A stretch of DNA of 64,000 nt, from positions 186,001 to 250,000 of the forward strand of contig CAKUWY010000001.1 in the NCBI GenBank assembly GCA_934699585.1, written 5' to 3'. The notes beneath the pieces are model-generated. The model did not search any database. It was not told the DNA's origin and saw only the letters and a list, made by a program, of their open reading frames with translations. The translations under genes and the position numbers were made by a program. Positions 17,401 through 27,400 of this stretch are shown here, one piece after another. Within the stretch, counting starts at the first letter, position 1. The number at the start of each line of letters is the position of its first letter. The DNA is from an uncultured Fibrobacter sp. GTDB lineage: Bacteria; Fibrobacterota; Fibrobacteria; Fibrobacterales; Fibrobacteraceae.

Positions 17401-18078
17401 GGCGACATTCCGTACAACCGCGCCACTTACGGGTTCCGTATGGTCCGCAAAATAGCCCACCACGGCACCTGCATAATCTCCGTAAAACTCCGAATTTTCC
17501 ACTTCAAAAGCCACCGTGGCCGTGGGGCAGGACTGCAGTTCCGGAATAATTCCCACATAGGCGCTGGAAGCGGACGTCTTGAAATAGGCCTCGCTAAATT
17601 TCAAATTGCGGATACCGCCCGAGGAATTGCCAGCAAAAGACGCAAAGCCCACGAGCCTATCTGCATCGGATTCCCCCACATAGCAAGCCCCCGATATGGT
17701 GTAGGGGCCGCCCACGCCAGATTCCAAAACCTGGCTTCCGCCCATGACAATGGTTTTTCCCTTGAACGCCGTTGCTCCGTCATTACAGGCATCCCCGTTG
17801 CGGCCAGCATACTCAATATTGGATGTAACGCTGACAATGCCGTTGGAATTGACGGCAAGCCATGCGTTCAAGTAGGTGACGGCATCGCCAACGCCGTCAC
17901 TATACCACGAGTCAAAACAGGACTCACCAGATTCGGCAGCCCCCGTCTTCTGGAAAAACTCCAAAACCGGAGCCCCTCCCGCAATTTCCTTAAAACAAAA
18001 ATTTTTTGGTTCAGCGGCAAAAGTCGTCAAAAAGCTCGCCAAACAGAGCAAGACACAAAATTTCAATCTAATTTTCAT
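14440..18078 (-). CDS. Large surface protein with GLUG-type repeats and T9SS-like sorting domain
   Basis: 1212 residues. Signal peptide (cut after TTFAA, about 22); residues about 100-570 hold many GLUG-type repeats (GGIAGYF, GGLWGVS, GGIVGEM, GGLVGNF), a beta-helix often seen in adhesins; about 590-695 is a Ser-Pro linker of five 18-residue units; then beta domains. The last ~75 residues (GRVLATRSV...SGLYVVRARAQG...SELFSVK) match the type A sorting domain that sends proteins through the type IX secretion system. SprA, the translocon of that system, is encoded 3.4 kb away. Probable role: adhesion to plant fibre or cells (inference). Confidence 0.82.
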   Translation of the reverse strand: MKIRLKFCVLLCLASFLTTFAAEPKNFCFKEIAGGAPVLEFFQKTGAAESGESCFDSWYSDGVGDAVTYLNAWLAVNSNGIVSVTSNIEYAGRNGDACNDGATAFKGKTIVMGGSQVLESGVGGPYTISGACYVGESDADRLVGFASFAGNSSGGIRNLKFSEAYFKTSASSAYVGIIPELQSCPTATVAFEVENSEFYGDYAGAVVGYFADHTEPVSGAVVRNVAVTGKNAGGAFGYAMNIKGVDNIKVSSVTVRGIDENDWLDCFLGGVFGRLQLAWESGISNVKVDGVSARCWASTGVSYIGGIAGYFTHDNGSNPYVGDTVVNATLSGGDYMGGLWGVSIYSGNGATSVNMEDALFQGSITGNCGAKVGGIVGEMQEGASATDAVSIVHSSVIGDISAGCSEGVIDTTQVGGLVGNFRVIGGRSPENSALTIENTYSIGDISGTGNVGYLVGKLDENLGDNNLTSIKNNYHYGTQDASTSLGIGSYTLSDWQNPTSANVYKNVRNGVNGLDVDGTLITDSDNKIIATNAGGQLANGVADSEDMKSGALAQAFNDGSEVWNRTDNVNDGLPYFEGFAPSSSNSGSSNSENPEGSSGSTAPAGSSNSDKPVESSGSTSPTGSSNSDKPVESSGSTAPAGSSNSENPERSSGSTAPTESSNSDKPVESSGSESKDSSGSGDLPVESSAGGADHHEGDSTEQQPDYTIPLEIVSAEMKQTGRALQVAFKGSDFDARRKVTARIEIKNLRSGKPVVDSLLGDSVASAIEKTLVFRMKEMGEFSVNVSLKDSKEDAVYSDTLTVEKTLGGEPNTWYMVSLASVDKSSFHWNDDQHLYWWDDGDTGDFWRYKKFEKEDSLAGNRGFWYSSLKGEPLVLRAENDDKMAVEWLLDSSYTGWNLISNPYGWRIDLFSENPGMVEGDFGSETVFWRYNPKTYDYEETRYLEPYEAAWVKVSKMMTWKASTTPVFLEAQEDDENQSFVENEKSLAKAESRNGWCLQLVLSDRNGRRDAGNTLGVASHPFVVDEPPASMGERVNLSIVEDGRLLAKSVRSAGNAQEWTLRLDASDERAGYISVNGAEKISALGKHVYVTVDGATTELKAGDSLQVSLGKSAKNATVRVTDEAKAYAKASLGALHTVRSGNRLQVSFNASGNLEGKMARVDILDLKGRVLATRSVLVHGGTANLSMDVPGSGLYVVRARAQGIHRSELFSVK
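16048..16317 (-). repeat. 54-bp tandem repeat encoding the Ser-Pro linker
   Basis: Five in-frame units of 54 bases (18 residues, pattern SNSDKPVESSGSTAPAGS) within the surface protein. Units alternate between DKPVE and ENPEG/ENPER variants, as if whole units were duplicated. Such a linker can vary in length by recombination. Confidence 0.85.
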
Positions 18079-18175
18079 GAAAAACCTGACTTTTCGACAA
18101 AAAAATAAATTCTTTTGCGGAAACAGGATATTATTTTTTCGTTAATTAGACTGGCTGTGTCCCTTATCACATAGG

Positions 18176-18238
18176 CTAGGCACGCTTGGAGCGTTTTCTG
18201 AAGCTCTTGACCAACAGGGCGGCGAGGATGCAGTACAT
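18176..18238 (-). CDS. Possible 20-residue small protein
   Basis: ATG at 18238, TAG at 18176; reads MYCILAALLVKSFRKRSKRA, a hydrophobic half followed by a very basic tail. A weak GAGA lies upstream. It could be a leader peptide, a small membrane peptide, or the remnant of the end of a decayed gene. Support is only the shape of the peptide. Confidence 0.25.
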   Translation of the reverse strand: MYCILAALLVKSFRKRSKRA

Positions 18239-18400
18239 TTTTTCTCTTTTTTTGCGTTTTTGGTGTATTTTTGCCGTTTTCTCAACAGCGCGGGCCAATG
18301 ATAACAAATTTTTACCTTACTTGCAAGGCGTTTGTTAAGGAATTTTTACTTTATTTTTCTTACATGAATCCTCGAAACCGCTAGCCCTAACACCTTAAGC

Positions 18401-18450
18401 GGATCCTCGTGATTCTATCGCTGCGCTCCAGAATGACAGCGAGGATGACA
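18401..18450 (+). repeat. Palindromic dispersed repeat
   Basis: GGATCCTCG arm, inner hairpin (CGCTGCGCTCC), and CGAGGATGACA arm. Followed at 18472-18492 by a sequence (GTGACCAGCATCCCTAACC) related to the core at 41122, then by the heptamer array: the same order as at 41068-41210. Confidence 0.8.
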
Positions 18451-18484
18451 TTTCTGGCACCCCAAAGTCTCCTGTGACCAGCAT

Positions 18485-18540
18485 CCCTAACCACTAACCA
18501 CTAAATCCTACCCCCTACTACCTAACACCTACACCCCTCA
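18485..18540 (+). repeat. Heptamer array (8 units) upstream of batD
   Basis: Exactly eight 7-base units: CCCTAAC, CACTAAC, CACTAAA, TCCTACC, CCCTACT, ACCTAAC, ACCTACA, CCCCTCA. It ends 20 bases before the batD start codon. Confidence 0.88.
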
Positions 18541-18560
18541 TTTTTTGTAAATTTGGGGCC

Positions 18561-20369
18561 ATGAAAAGATTGTTGATGATTCTTCTCTGTCTGGCGATGG
18601 CCGCAACGGCCCGCATGTCGCTCCAGGTGGACAAGGACCGCGTAGAAGCCGGCAAGACCTTCAAATTGATGCTCATCGTGCCCCTGCAGGAACTCCCCGC
18701 CGAAAGGGGCGTCCCGCAGCTGGAAACGCGTAACGGATTCACCTTCCTGGGCCTAGACAGCGCAGAACAGGTCATCCGCCCCGATTTCGAAGACATGTTC
18801 AACTCCTTCTTTGGCGGAGGTGGCAGGCCTTACAAGGCAAGGGTCTATAATTTCAACATCCGCGCTCCCAAAAAGACAGGCTCCCTAGACGTTGGGCAAA
18901 TCGAATGGAACATCAACGGAAGCGTGCGCACCATCAGCGGAAACATTCCCATAAATATCCAGCGGGCCTATAGCGACGAGGCCGTATCCGTAAGTCTCAC
19001 CCCCAGCAAAAGATCCATCTACGAAGGTGAACAGTTCTACGTCACTCTCGGGTTCCACACCTACGAGCATTTCGAAGGAGGCCTGCAGGCCACCGACATG
19101 AGCACCGGAAACGACTTTATCGTCCACCGCGGCGACCTTTCCACCATGGAATTCAAGCCCGTCGAAGGCACCCGCCGCGAAATGCAAGCCAGCGCCAAGT
19201 TCGCCTGGCTCTCCCCTACCAAAAGCGGCACACTGCAAATTCCGCCCTTCAAATTCAAATACACCAAGCGCGGCGAACCGAAAATTGTAGAAGAAAAGAA
19301 GCAGATGGGCGGAATGTCTTTCCACAGCCAGTCCATCAAGCAGGAATCTATCGAAGCCGAAACCCAGACTCCGACTGTAAACATCACGGTAAAGCCTCTC
19401 CCCGCCCAGGGCAAACCCGCAGACTTTAGCGGCATGGTAGGCGACTACAAGTTTAGCGCCGATTTCGACCGCACAAACCTGAAGGTAGGCGAAGCCCTGA
19501 CGCTATCCATAAACATCAAGGGCGACGGTACGCCTGGCACCATCACGGACCCTAAACTTCCCGATTTCAGCGAGTTCCGCTCCGTCCCGCCAGAAAACAA
19601 CATCTCCAAAAAGGTTACGGGGAACAAGGTCGTCACCACCAAGGACATCAAGGTTTTCCTCTACCCCAAAAAGAAGGGGACCTTTGAAATCCCGGCCATA
19701 AACTATTCCTGGTTCAACCCCGCCAAGAAAAAATATGAAACAGCTACCGCAGGCCCCTGGACAATAGAAGTAGAAAAAGGGGACGCAGGTGCCGAAGCCA
19801 TTTTCCAGGGTCCCGTGGCAGGGTCCGCAGGCCCAAGCGCCGTGCAAAAACAGGAAATCGAATCCCTAGGTAGCGACATCCGGTTTATTCACACCAGTAC
19901 TGCAAAGGCGGACACAGCCGCTCCCTACAAGAGCGTGTTGTTCTGGATTCTCTTTACCGCAGCCATTCCCTTCTACATCGCAGCCACCCTTCTTGTCAAG
20001 ATCCGTCGCAAGCGTAACAGCAATGCGGCTCTGGTCCGCAAGGGGCATGCCAACAAACAGCTCAAGGAAAAGTTCACCCAGGCCCGCAAGGCTCTCGAAA
20101 CAGGCGACGGCAAGGGATTCTTTGCCGCTCTCGAAAACGGGCTGTTGAACTACCTGAGCGACACCACCAACCTGGAATTCAAGGGCATGACACGCCCCCA
20201 GATGAAAGAGGAACTGGCAAGGCTCGGCGTGAAAGAAGAAACCATTGCCGCCATCGACAGCTGGCTTGATAAATGTGCTTTCGTGCGCTACGCTCCCGTG
20301 ACGGCCACGCCCGAAGAGCAAAAGCAGATGCTTGCCGATGTGGAAAAGCTTTGCGAGAAAGTGAGGTAG
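18561..20369 (+). CDS. batD: BatD family protein (aerotolerance operon type)
   Basis: 602 residues: signal peptide (about 1-16), repeated beta-sandwich domains in the periplasm (RMSLQVDKDRVEAGKTFKL and two further copies such as SFKLSADFDRTNLKVGEALTL-like at about 295), one membrane helix near 452-472 (SVLFWILFTAAIPFYIAATLL) and a cytoplasmic helical tail. This is the layout of BatD, encoded with MoxR and von Willebrand factor proteins (BatA, BatB) in Bacteroides, Leptospira and relatives. Only batD and batE are here. Role beyond an envelope stress link is unclear. 165 bases upstream of batE. Confidence 0.85.
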   Translation: MKRLLMILLCLAMAATARMSLQVDKDRVEAGKTFKLMLIVPLQELPAERGVPQLETRNGFTFLGLDSAEQVIRPDFEDMFNSFFGGGGRPYKARVYNFNIRAPKKTGSLDVGQIEWNINGSVRTISGNIPINIQRAYSDEAVSVSLTPSKRSIYEGEQFYVTLGFHTYEHFEGGLQATDMSTGNDFIVHRGDLSTMEFKPVEGTRREMQASAKFAWLSPTKSGTLQIPPFKFKYTKRGEPKIVEEKKQMGGMSFHSQSIKQESIEAETQTPTVNITVKPLPAQGKPADFSGMVGDYKFSADFDRTNLKVGEALTLSINIKGDGTPGTITDPKLPDFSEFRSVPPENNISKKVTGNKVVTTKDIKVFLYPKKKGTFEIPAINYSWFNPAKKKYETATAGPWTIEVEKGDAGAEAIFQGPVAGSAGPSAVQKQEIESLGSDIRFIHTSTAKADTAAPYKSVLFWILFTAAIPFYIAATLLVKIRRKRNSNAALVRKGHANKQLKEKFTQARKALETGDGKGFFAALENGLLNYLSDTTNLEFKGMTRPQMKEELARLGVKEETIAAIDSWLDKCAFVRYAPVTATPEEQKQMLADVEKLCEKVR

Positions 20370-20383
20370 CTTGGAGTAAAAGA

Positions 20384-20490
20384 CGTCATCCTGAACGCGA
20401 AGCGTGAAGGATCCAGGAACAGAATCCCTAAATTTTGAGCTGGATTCTTCCCCTGTCGCGTTACTCGCTCCAGGGTCAGAATGACGAAGA
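20384..20490. repeat. Long imperfect inverted repeat, dispersed family
   Basis: Opens CGTCATCCTGAACGCGAAGCG, closes GGGTCAGAATGACG, with GGATCCAG and CTGGATTC facing each other inside: a long stem-loop of about 107 bases. The opening word resembles a repeat common in Bacteroidetes and Chlorobi genomes (from memory). It separates batD from batE. Confidence 0.75.
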
Positions 20491-20534
20491 TACGGGAATG
20501 AAATTGATTGTTATCTAGACTTGGAACTTGGAAC

Positions 20535-21299
20535 ATGAAAAAAACTTTGTTTATCCTTTTGACTTTCGCTTTTGCCCTCGGTTCTGCATGTGCTACCGAA
20601 AAATGTGCAGGTCTCGAAGCAGGAGCCAAAGCCTACAACGAAGGCGATTTCGAGCGAGCCGTTGACGAATGGCGGAGCTGTGCCGACAGCGGCATTAACG
20701 ACGCAGACCTTTTCTACAATCTGGGGAACGCCTATTTCAGGAGCGGAAAGCTGGGATTCTCCATTTTCTACTACAAGAAAGCCCTCCGTCTTAGGGCCAA
20801 CGACAGCGATATCCAGCATAACCTGAAATACGCCCAGGCCATGACCCGAGACAAGGTGGACGAAGATTCCGAAGAAAACCCCATTCTGAACGCCCTTTTC
20901 CAGGCGCACCACGCCATTTCTCTAAAGACGCAGCTCTGGATTATGCTCGGCATTTTCTGGGCCATAGCCATTGCCGCCGTGCTGACCAGAATCAGCCTGC
21001 GCGAAAAGGCCCGAAACATTTTCACCGGAATCATCTTTGGGCTTACCATCATCTTGGGCGTCTTTGGCGCCAGTGCCGGCTACAAGATTTTTGTTCTGGA
21101 AACGGACATCACCGGAGTTGTCACCGCCAACGATGCCGACGTGACCAGCGCTCCAAGCGACAAGTCCCAGACCCTGAACACCCTTTCCGAAGGAACGTCT
21201 TTCCAGGTGCTTTCCACCCAAGGAAATTTCGCCGAAATCCAGCTGGGCGAAAAAATCAAGGGCTTCGTCAAGCTGTCCGACGTAGGGATTGTGGAGTAG
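20535..21299 (+). CDS. batE: BatE-like TPR and SH3 protein
   Basis: 254 residues from the ATG at 20535, chosen because the signal peptide MKKTLFILLTFAFALGSACA begins there; an upstream start at 20508 would add nine odd residues. A TPR block (about 25-100, NLGNAYFRSGKLGFSIFYYKKAL), two membrane helices (about 130-185) and a C-terminal SH3-like domain (VTANDADVTSAPSDKSQTL...GFVKLSDVGIV). This is the arrangement of BatE. The start codon falls in a short run of 7-base units (GACTTGG, AACTTGG, AACATGA) at 20518-20538, and the stop lies in the array that follows. Confidence 0.82.
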   Translation: MKKTLFILLTFAFALGSACATEKCAGLEAGAKAYNEGDFERAVDEWRSCADSGINDADLFYNLGNAYFRSGKLGFSIFYYKKALRLRANDSDIQHNLKYAQAMTRDKVDEDSEENPILNALFQAHHAISLKTQLWIMLGIFWAIAIAAVLTRISLREKARNIFTGIIFGLTIILGVFGASAGYKIFVLETDITGVVTANDADVTSAPSDKSQTLNTLSEGTSFQVLSTQGNFAEIQLGEKIKGFVKLSDVGIVE

Positions 21300-21363
21300 T
21301 TGCGAGTCGTGAGTTGTGAGTTGTGAGTTATGTGGTATGAGATATGAGGCACGAACCTCAAAG
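21294..21363 (+). repeat. Heptamer array (10 units) starting at the batE stop
   Basis: Units GAGTAGT, TGCGAGT, CGTGAGT, TGTGAGT, TGTGAGT, TATGTGG, TATGAGA, TATGAGG, CACGAAC, CTCAAAG. The batE TAG is in the first unit. Bases 21342-21386 are 42 of 45 identical to 34275-34319. Confidence 0.88.
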
Positions 21364-21411
21364 GGAGCCTTTGGCGACCGAGCTCACACCTCAAAGCGAA
21401 GCGACCTCAAA

Positions 21412-21446
21412 CCCCTAACCCCTAGATTCTAGCTCCTAGATCCTAA
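21412..21446 (-). repeat. Heptamer array (5 units) ending in the SprA stop
   Basis: Units CCCCTAA, CCCCTAG, ATTCTAG, CTCCTAG, ATCCTAA on the plus strand. Bases 21443-21445 are the TAG stop of the SprA gene read on the minus strand. Confidence 0.85.
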
Positions 21447-24400
21447 TCAAACCTAAGCATCAGCGCGATTTCGAACTGCAATATCTGCCGCAGGTGAGGT
21501 GTCTCATCGTCCAGCTTTTCGTGGATCTGACGGTACTCGATGTAGCTGCTCATAGAAGCGATGCGGTTGAACTGGTAGCCTGCGCTAGGCCGCACGAACC
21601 ATTCGTGCGTGCGTGAAGGCACCGTGCGATCCGTCTTGTGGAGTTCCGGCTTGTAGACCGTATAATCGTATCCGTCGATACTCCACTGCCTGAACACTCC
21701 ATCTGTGCCGCTAGACTTGTTCCACATGTCGTATCCCGGGTCAGGGTCGTATTCCTTGCGGATGGTCTTGTTGTAGTCGTAGCCGGCGGTAAACTTCAGG
21801 TCGATATCGTTTTCTAGCTTGAAATACCATTTCCACAGCTGGAACCCGCGCTTGGTCTTCAGCGGGTATGAAATGGTCAGGTCGTTGCCGATATTGATGG
21901 CAAAGTCGTTGTACAGGGAGGTATGAATCCAGGGAGTATCCCAGAAATAGTCCGTTGTATCCTTGGTATTGCCGTCAGTATTGGGCCAATAAGGGCTATC
22001 GAGAACCTCCTCTTTCGGACGTCTATCCGTTGATTCAATCTTTAGACGAACAGCATTGTCAATCCTCATGTTGCTCTGGGTCAAGAAAGACAGGCGGACC
22101 AGCGGATTAAAGTTCCATAGGTGGGCCCAAGAATCTTCGGCGCTCTGGAAAGGCCGTACCACGGTAGTTCTGGTATAATCAAACCGATGGGCTGCACTGA
22201 CGCTCTTGAAACCGTTCAGGAACGACACACGCTGGGAGAAATTAGGCACGTTCACGCCAATGCCTATCTTCGGCCACACCGTAGTGGTATCCAGGTAAAG
22301 GGGATATTCTCGTGACTGGTTGAATTCTTCACGCCACATCAGGTCTCCTGTAACGCTAATATCCCAGATAGGCAACACAATACCCGTCCCTATCTGGAAC
22401 TGGCGAGACACAGAATGTCTGAAATTACCCTGATAAACAAGGGTATCTACATGATGGTTGCGATATTGGGCAAACCGTGTAAAGTCATCACGATGGTCAA
22501 GCCCCATATCTCCGGTAACAATATTCCAGAAGCCCCTATTGCGGTACCCATTGCCTAGGCCTAGGCCATACAGGTAATACTCCATCGGTGTCACGCCCTG
22601 TTCCTCGTACAGTTGAGAAAGCGTAAAGTTTTCACCCACGGTGTTCGTCGTGGTCTGCCAACTCATGCGTATTTCATTCCACTTGATTTTGTCGAGGGAA
22701 GTAACCACCACATTCTCCCTGCCGAAATTCTGGAAGAAATCGATAATGCGGAACGTTGGACTGAACTCAAACCGGTTCGTCTGGGAAATGGTCCAGTAGT
22801 TCTTCTCGATATCGTTGGCATCCAAGAAATCGTACTCGTCGGGAATGGTCTTTTGCTGATTAAAGTCCGAAGAAAAGGATGTATTGAACGGAATGAACGG
22901 AATAAGCCTCGGGTTGAAACCTATCTTGAATTGCTGGGTACGAGCCCGTTCATTGCGCAAAATTCCATAGGACCGTCCATACTCTCGTGTTCCAACGCTA
23001 TCCACGCGGTAGAAGGCAGAGGTATCATAACGGATTTCGTAGGTTTCTGGGTTCTGCATGTCGATTGCCCATTCTCTGCCATCTTCCATAGTCCTAGCAA
23101 TCGTATCCCGAGGCACAATCACCACGCTGTCCTTGGAAACATAGACCTTGCGGTCCGTATGGTCATAGTCGAATACGTAATCACTAGCAAAAAGACCGCC
23201 TTCTTTCGTGGTAAAGAAATTCTCCTTCACAAAACCTTCCCGGTCGCCACCCCCCTGCATATCACGGGAGATGTTCAAAGAGTAAGACGTATTCAACCAA
23301 GAAAGGATATTCCAGCGCATGTTCAATTTGTGATTCAAGTCCGCAGTGTAGGTTACCACCTTGGCCACTTGGGGTTCCACGAAGTCAGGGTCTCTATCCT
23401 GATCCACATAACGCACATAATTGAAATCAAACAAAGTCACATCAAAAGTTTGAGGCCAGGGTTCAAATTCCGTTGCCGCCATAGTCTTGCTAAAAGCATT
23501 GTCAAACTTGGAAAGTCCTTCAAACGGTTTTTTTCGGAACAGGGTAAACGTTCCCAACTTGTACTCCAAAATAGTCCTGTAGGAGTATGTAGAGTCGGCG
23601 CTGGTAGTAGCCCGACCTTCGGATTCCGCGTACGAATAGCTTGCCGCCGGCCTTTCCAGAAAAATTTGGGATAGAGCCTCCCCTATCTTCGAATCCGAAG
23701 CCTTGTAATCCTTGCTATAGCTTACGCTAAAGCTCTTTTCACGCACATAGGATTCATAGCCCTTGGATTCGGTTTCATCCCGCAATTCCTGCTCCTTCTT
23801 GTTGGAGGTTACCGACAGGTCGTTCTGGAACATATCCTTGGTCAAATTCGAGAAACTGCTCTTCTTTAAAAGAAGGTCATCCGTAGGCTTCATGTAGGGG
23901 CGCTTGGTAGTACTGCTGTAGCCGAAGTTCATGGGAATATGGAATCCGAGACTATCGGCCAGGAACTTATTCAGGCTGAGGTTCAAATCTCCAGCCACAT
24001 CTAACTGGGACGCTGCATCCGAAAGTTTTGGTTTCGGAGAGCCTCCTGTAGTTGAAAGGGTTGCAAAATCACCATCCTGATAGCGTATTGCTCCGGACAA
24101 CGAAATAAAGTCCGCAAACTCCACCTGACCAGAAGTTCGTGCAGCATAGCCCCACTCCGTATCCATGCTGGAAAGCCGCAAATCATCAATCCAGAATGTA
24201 CCCTTCAAGTCTGCAGGGGACGCATCGGCGTCGGCAATGACAACAAAGCGAATCCAGTCAATATGCGTCACAGAGGGGTTACCCACCAACTTGATTTGTT
24301 CATCACGGGAACTTCCCTCCACCTTACGAATCGTAGGCTCCAAGAAGGGCGGCTTGCGTCCCCGTTTCATATTGGAAAAATCGGACAAATCCATAGCAAA

Positions 24401-27400
24401 GGCGTTGTCCAGCCAGTTCTGTTCATGACAGTCACTTGCACGATCTCCCGAATTGCAGTTGTACCGGACCGGACGGAAACTCCACTCGTAATAATCGCTG
24501 GAACCGTCCAGAGAGCCTTCACCGAACTGGATGGCAAACCGCACCGGGACTTTCGCCGCCTCTGTCGTGTAATGAATTTCCATCTTGATGGACTTATAAC
24601 TGGACAAATCCTTCACATCGTTTTCAAAGACGCGGGTTACCCCTACCTCTTGACCAGGATTCAAATTCTGATAATCCAGAACCAAGGCGGTTTCCTTCAG
24701 AGGGGCGTTGGTTTCGGAATCACGTTCCGTCTTGGTGTTGGGGGACTTGGTATAGATATTGGAATCTTCGCGGTTGTTGATGGTGGTGACCTTGATGTGG
24801 CTAGTGTCACGGGTGTCCATAGATTCCTGTACCTGGGTGGGTACACCGTTCACTTCCACCACCTGGGAATTTTCCGTAGAGCTGGTCTTGTAGAGGTCGG
24901 CCACCGTGGTTTCCTCCCAGGAATTTCCCACCACAGCCAAACTTACAATCTGTACCTTGGATTCAGCCACACCCGGATTCAAGCCACCAATCCAAAGTCT
25001 TGAATAGAGGGCTTCGGCTAGAATGGTCTTGTAGTCGCTTCCTGCGGGGGAAACAATGGTATCGTACTGGTTCAAGGGAATACGCCACTTGCGCCAGCCG
25101 TTTTTCAGGTCTTCGTAATCCATGTGGTCTGTCTTGGACAAATCGATGCGGTAGCGCACAAAGCTAATGTCCGTGTCCAGAGACCCGTTCTTGTTGATGT
25201 CTTCGGTATCGTACAAGCGTTCGCCAGAATTGTTTTCGGTACCGTTTATATGAACCGACGGATCGCTTTCGTTTTCCAGGTCTTCGTCGTAATTATCACG
25301 GGCGATATCCTTTTCAGAAGCATCCGAATTTGCAGCCGTAATCTCCGTAGAAATGCATCCCGAAATACGGCAGTCCCAAACCAGGCGTTTTTCGTCAGAA
25401 CCAGAAACCTTATCCAGACCATTGTCGGTGCGGGCGACGGTTGTACCCAAATCGTTTTCGCCGTCATATTCCTCATTAGGTTCATAGCCATTGATAGAAA
25501 GGTCCTCACTCATGAGACCCAAGTCCAAGTAGATAGAGCCTACGTTTCCTCGAGCTACCACTTCCAAGTACTTCATTTCGCTCAGATCCTGGTAGTAGGA
25601 ACTGTTAGGACGCATGATACCGCCCCAAGAGTTGCCCACCAAGTTGTCGTTGGCACGAAGGGTCATCTTCAGCACTGTCAGGTGTTGATTATCTACATCG
25701 GAATTACCAACGCTAGGATAAATGTACTTGTACAGTTCCGTCGTATTGCTATGCCAAACGAATTCACCCTTGTGGCGATAGTCCTGGTTCTCGATATAGG
25801 TCGAAGGTTGGCGGGCGACACCTCCCGGAGGCGATGCCGGGTACCACGAAAGTCTGGTAAGGGGATAAGTAAGGCCAGAAACCGTAGATTCAAAATCTTC
25901 GACAAGGGCTTCATTGTCCCCGCTGGTGTTTGCGTTATGGCGACTGGCGGCAAATTCCGCCTCGAAGCGCCAGCTGGACTTGGCGTCCGTCTGAATTCCG
26001 GGAATCAAGTTCACGAAGTCGGTCAGAGCCTGTACCGTGTCCTGCAGACGCAGGTTCATGCCCCACAGCACGCTGGAGAAGGGCTCGTTCCCGAGGGTCG
26101 GGGTCTTGGCCGTGGTGCTCTGGCTCTTGTACAGCGCGGTGACGCCGAAAAGGGAGCCCGTACCAAAGCCGTAGCGTTCCAGCGGGAGTTCCGCTCGCGC
26201 GCCCAACAGCAACTTGTTGTCTATCTCGAACAGGGGTTCGCATTCAAAGGTGACCTTGATTTCCTTGTTGGGGTCCAGGGCGCGCTCGCTCAAAAGCTCA
26301 ATCTGACCAAGCTCGTAGTTCACCTCGTAGTCCGTTCCCCGAATAAGGGTGGTAGAACCTGCAGTCAACTTTTCTGTGCCCGGAGAAATATCCATGCAAG
26401 AACCCGCACTCACCGAATAGCTAGAATTCGGATCCCGGACGCTAATAATGGAGTTACGACGTTTACCCACAGATTCAAAATAGAAGCGGCTGGTAAAGCG
26501 GTTCAGCTTGTAAACAGGCAACGTATAAAGTTGGGCCATAGCTCCAGTAGAATCCAACAAGCGAAGCGGTTCCAGGCAGTTTTCGCGAGCACGCTCCGTA
26601 GCGCCCGCTCCTGAATACTGGGAGAGGGGCTTACAGGGGAGCCACATTTCGCCGGTGTAGTTTCCGGAGGCGTCCTTCTTGAAGATGGTCGCATCGTTCA
26701 CCAGCGGGCTTCCAGTGGAGGTGTCCGCCACCCCAAGTGTCTTGAGGTAAGTGCCTGTCATGCCGGACTTGTTTTTGAGACGCAACACAAAACTGCTGGA
26801 ACTTGCATCAGAAATTCCCACGGAATAAACGTTGCGGAGCATCAACTTGTCGATATCCGTCAGTTCCGAAAGGGTGGCGTCCCACTGGATCAGCACCATG
26901 CTGGAGCCGTTCCTGATGGTGGTACCCGTGCGACCGCTACCGTCGTTACTCCAGCTGGCCGCCACCAGGGTATTGCGGTTCACCCCGTTGATTTTCAAAA
27001 TACCCGTCTTGGGGTCGTAGGTGTAATCACTGCTGGGAATTTCCACCATGCGTTCCACCAGTTTCGTAATGGTTTTACCGCCAGGCGTCTTGTACACCAC
27101 CGTGATGTTGTCCACCACGTCCTTGGCGTTGTTCAGGTTGCTGCGCTTAAAGAGTTTCAGGTTCGTGGCCGGGTAGTTCGAGGTGGTGCGTCCGGTAATG
27201 GCCGCACTGATGTAGTTGTCCCTGGCCTCGTGGTTCAAGAAGTAATAGCGGTAGGCCACGAACTGCTTGTCCAGGATCTGGAATTCCGTCGTAGACTCGT
27301 TGGCGTTGATGGTGTATTCTTCCTGGGAACCACCATCTTGGGATGCAATAGTGGTAAGCCTCCAGTCCCCCAGCTTCCAGTCCGCCTTGATACCGAATAA

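Larger units (their letters stand above)
18079..18484. other. Spacer between divergent surface-protein and batD genes
   Basis: About 400 bases. AT-rich near the surface gene (18080-18145, likely its promoter), then a small possible open frame on the minus strand (18176-18238), T-rich DNA at 18236-18290 and 18310-18362, and the repeats listed at 18401 and 18485. No RNA gene recognised. Confidence 0.5.

Noticed and set aside
18485..18540. Telomere-like or eukaryotic repeat
   Set aside because: CCTAACC units resemble telomere repeats in look only; they are degenerate, 7-bp phased and inside a bacterial chromosome between ordinary genes.
25124..26614. 496-residue open frame antisense to SprA
   Set aside because: Antisense shadow of a known family; no start signals or motif.
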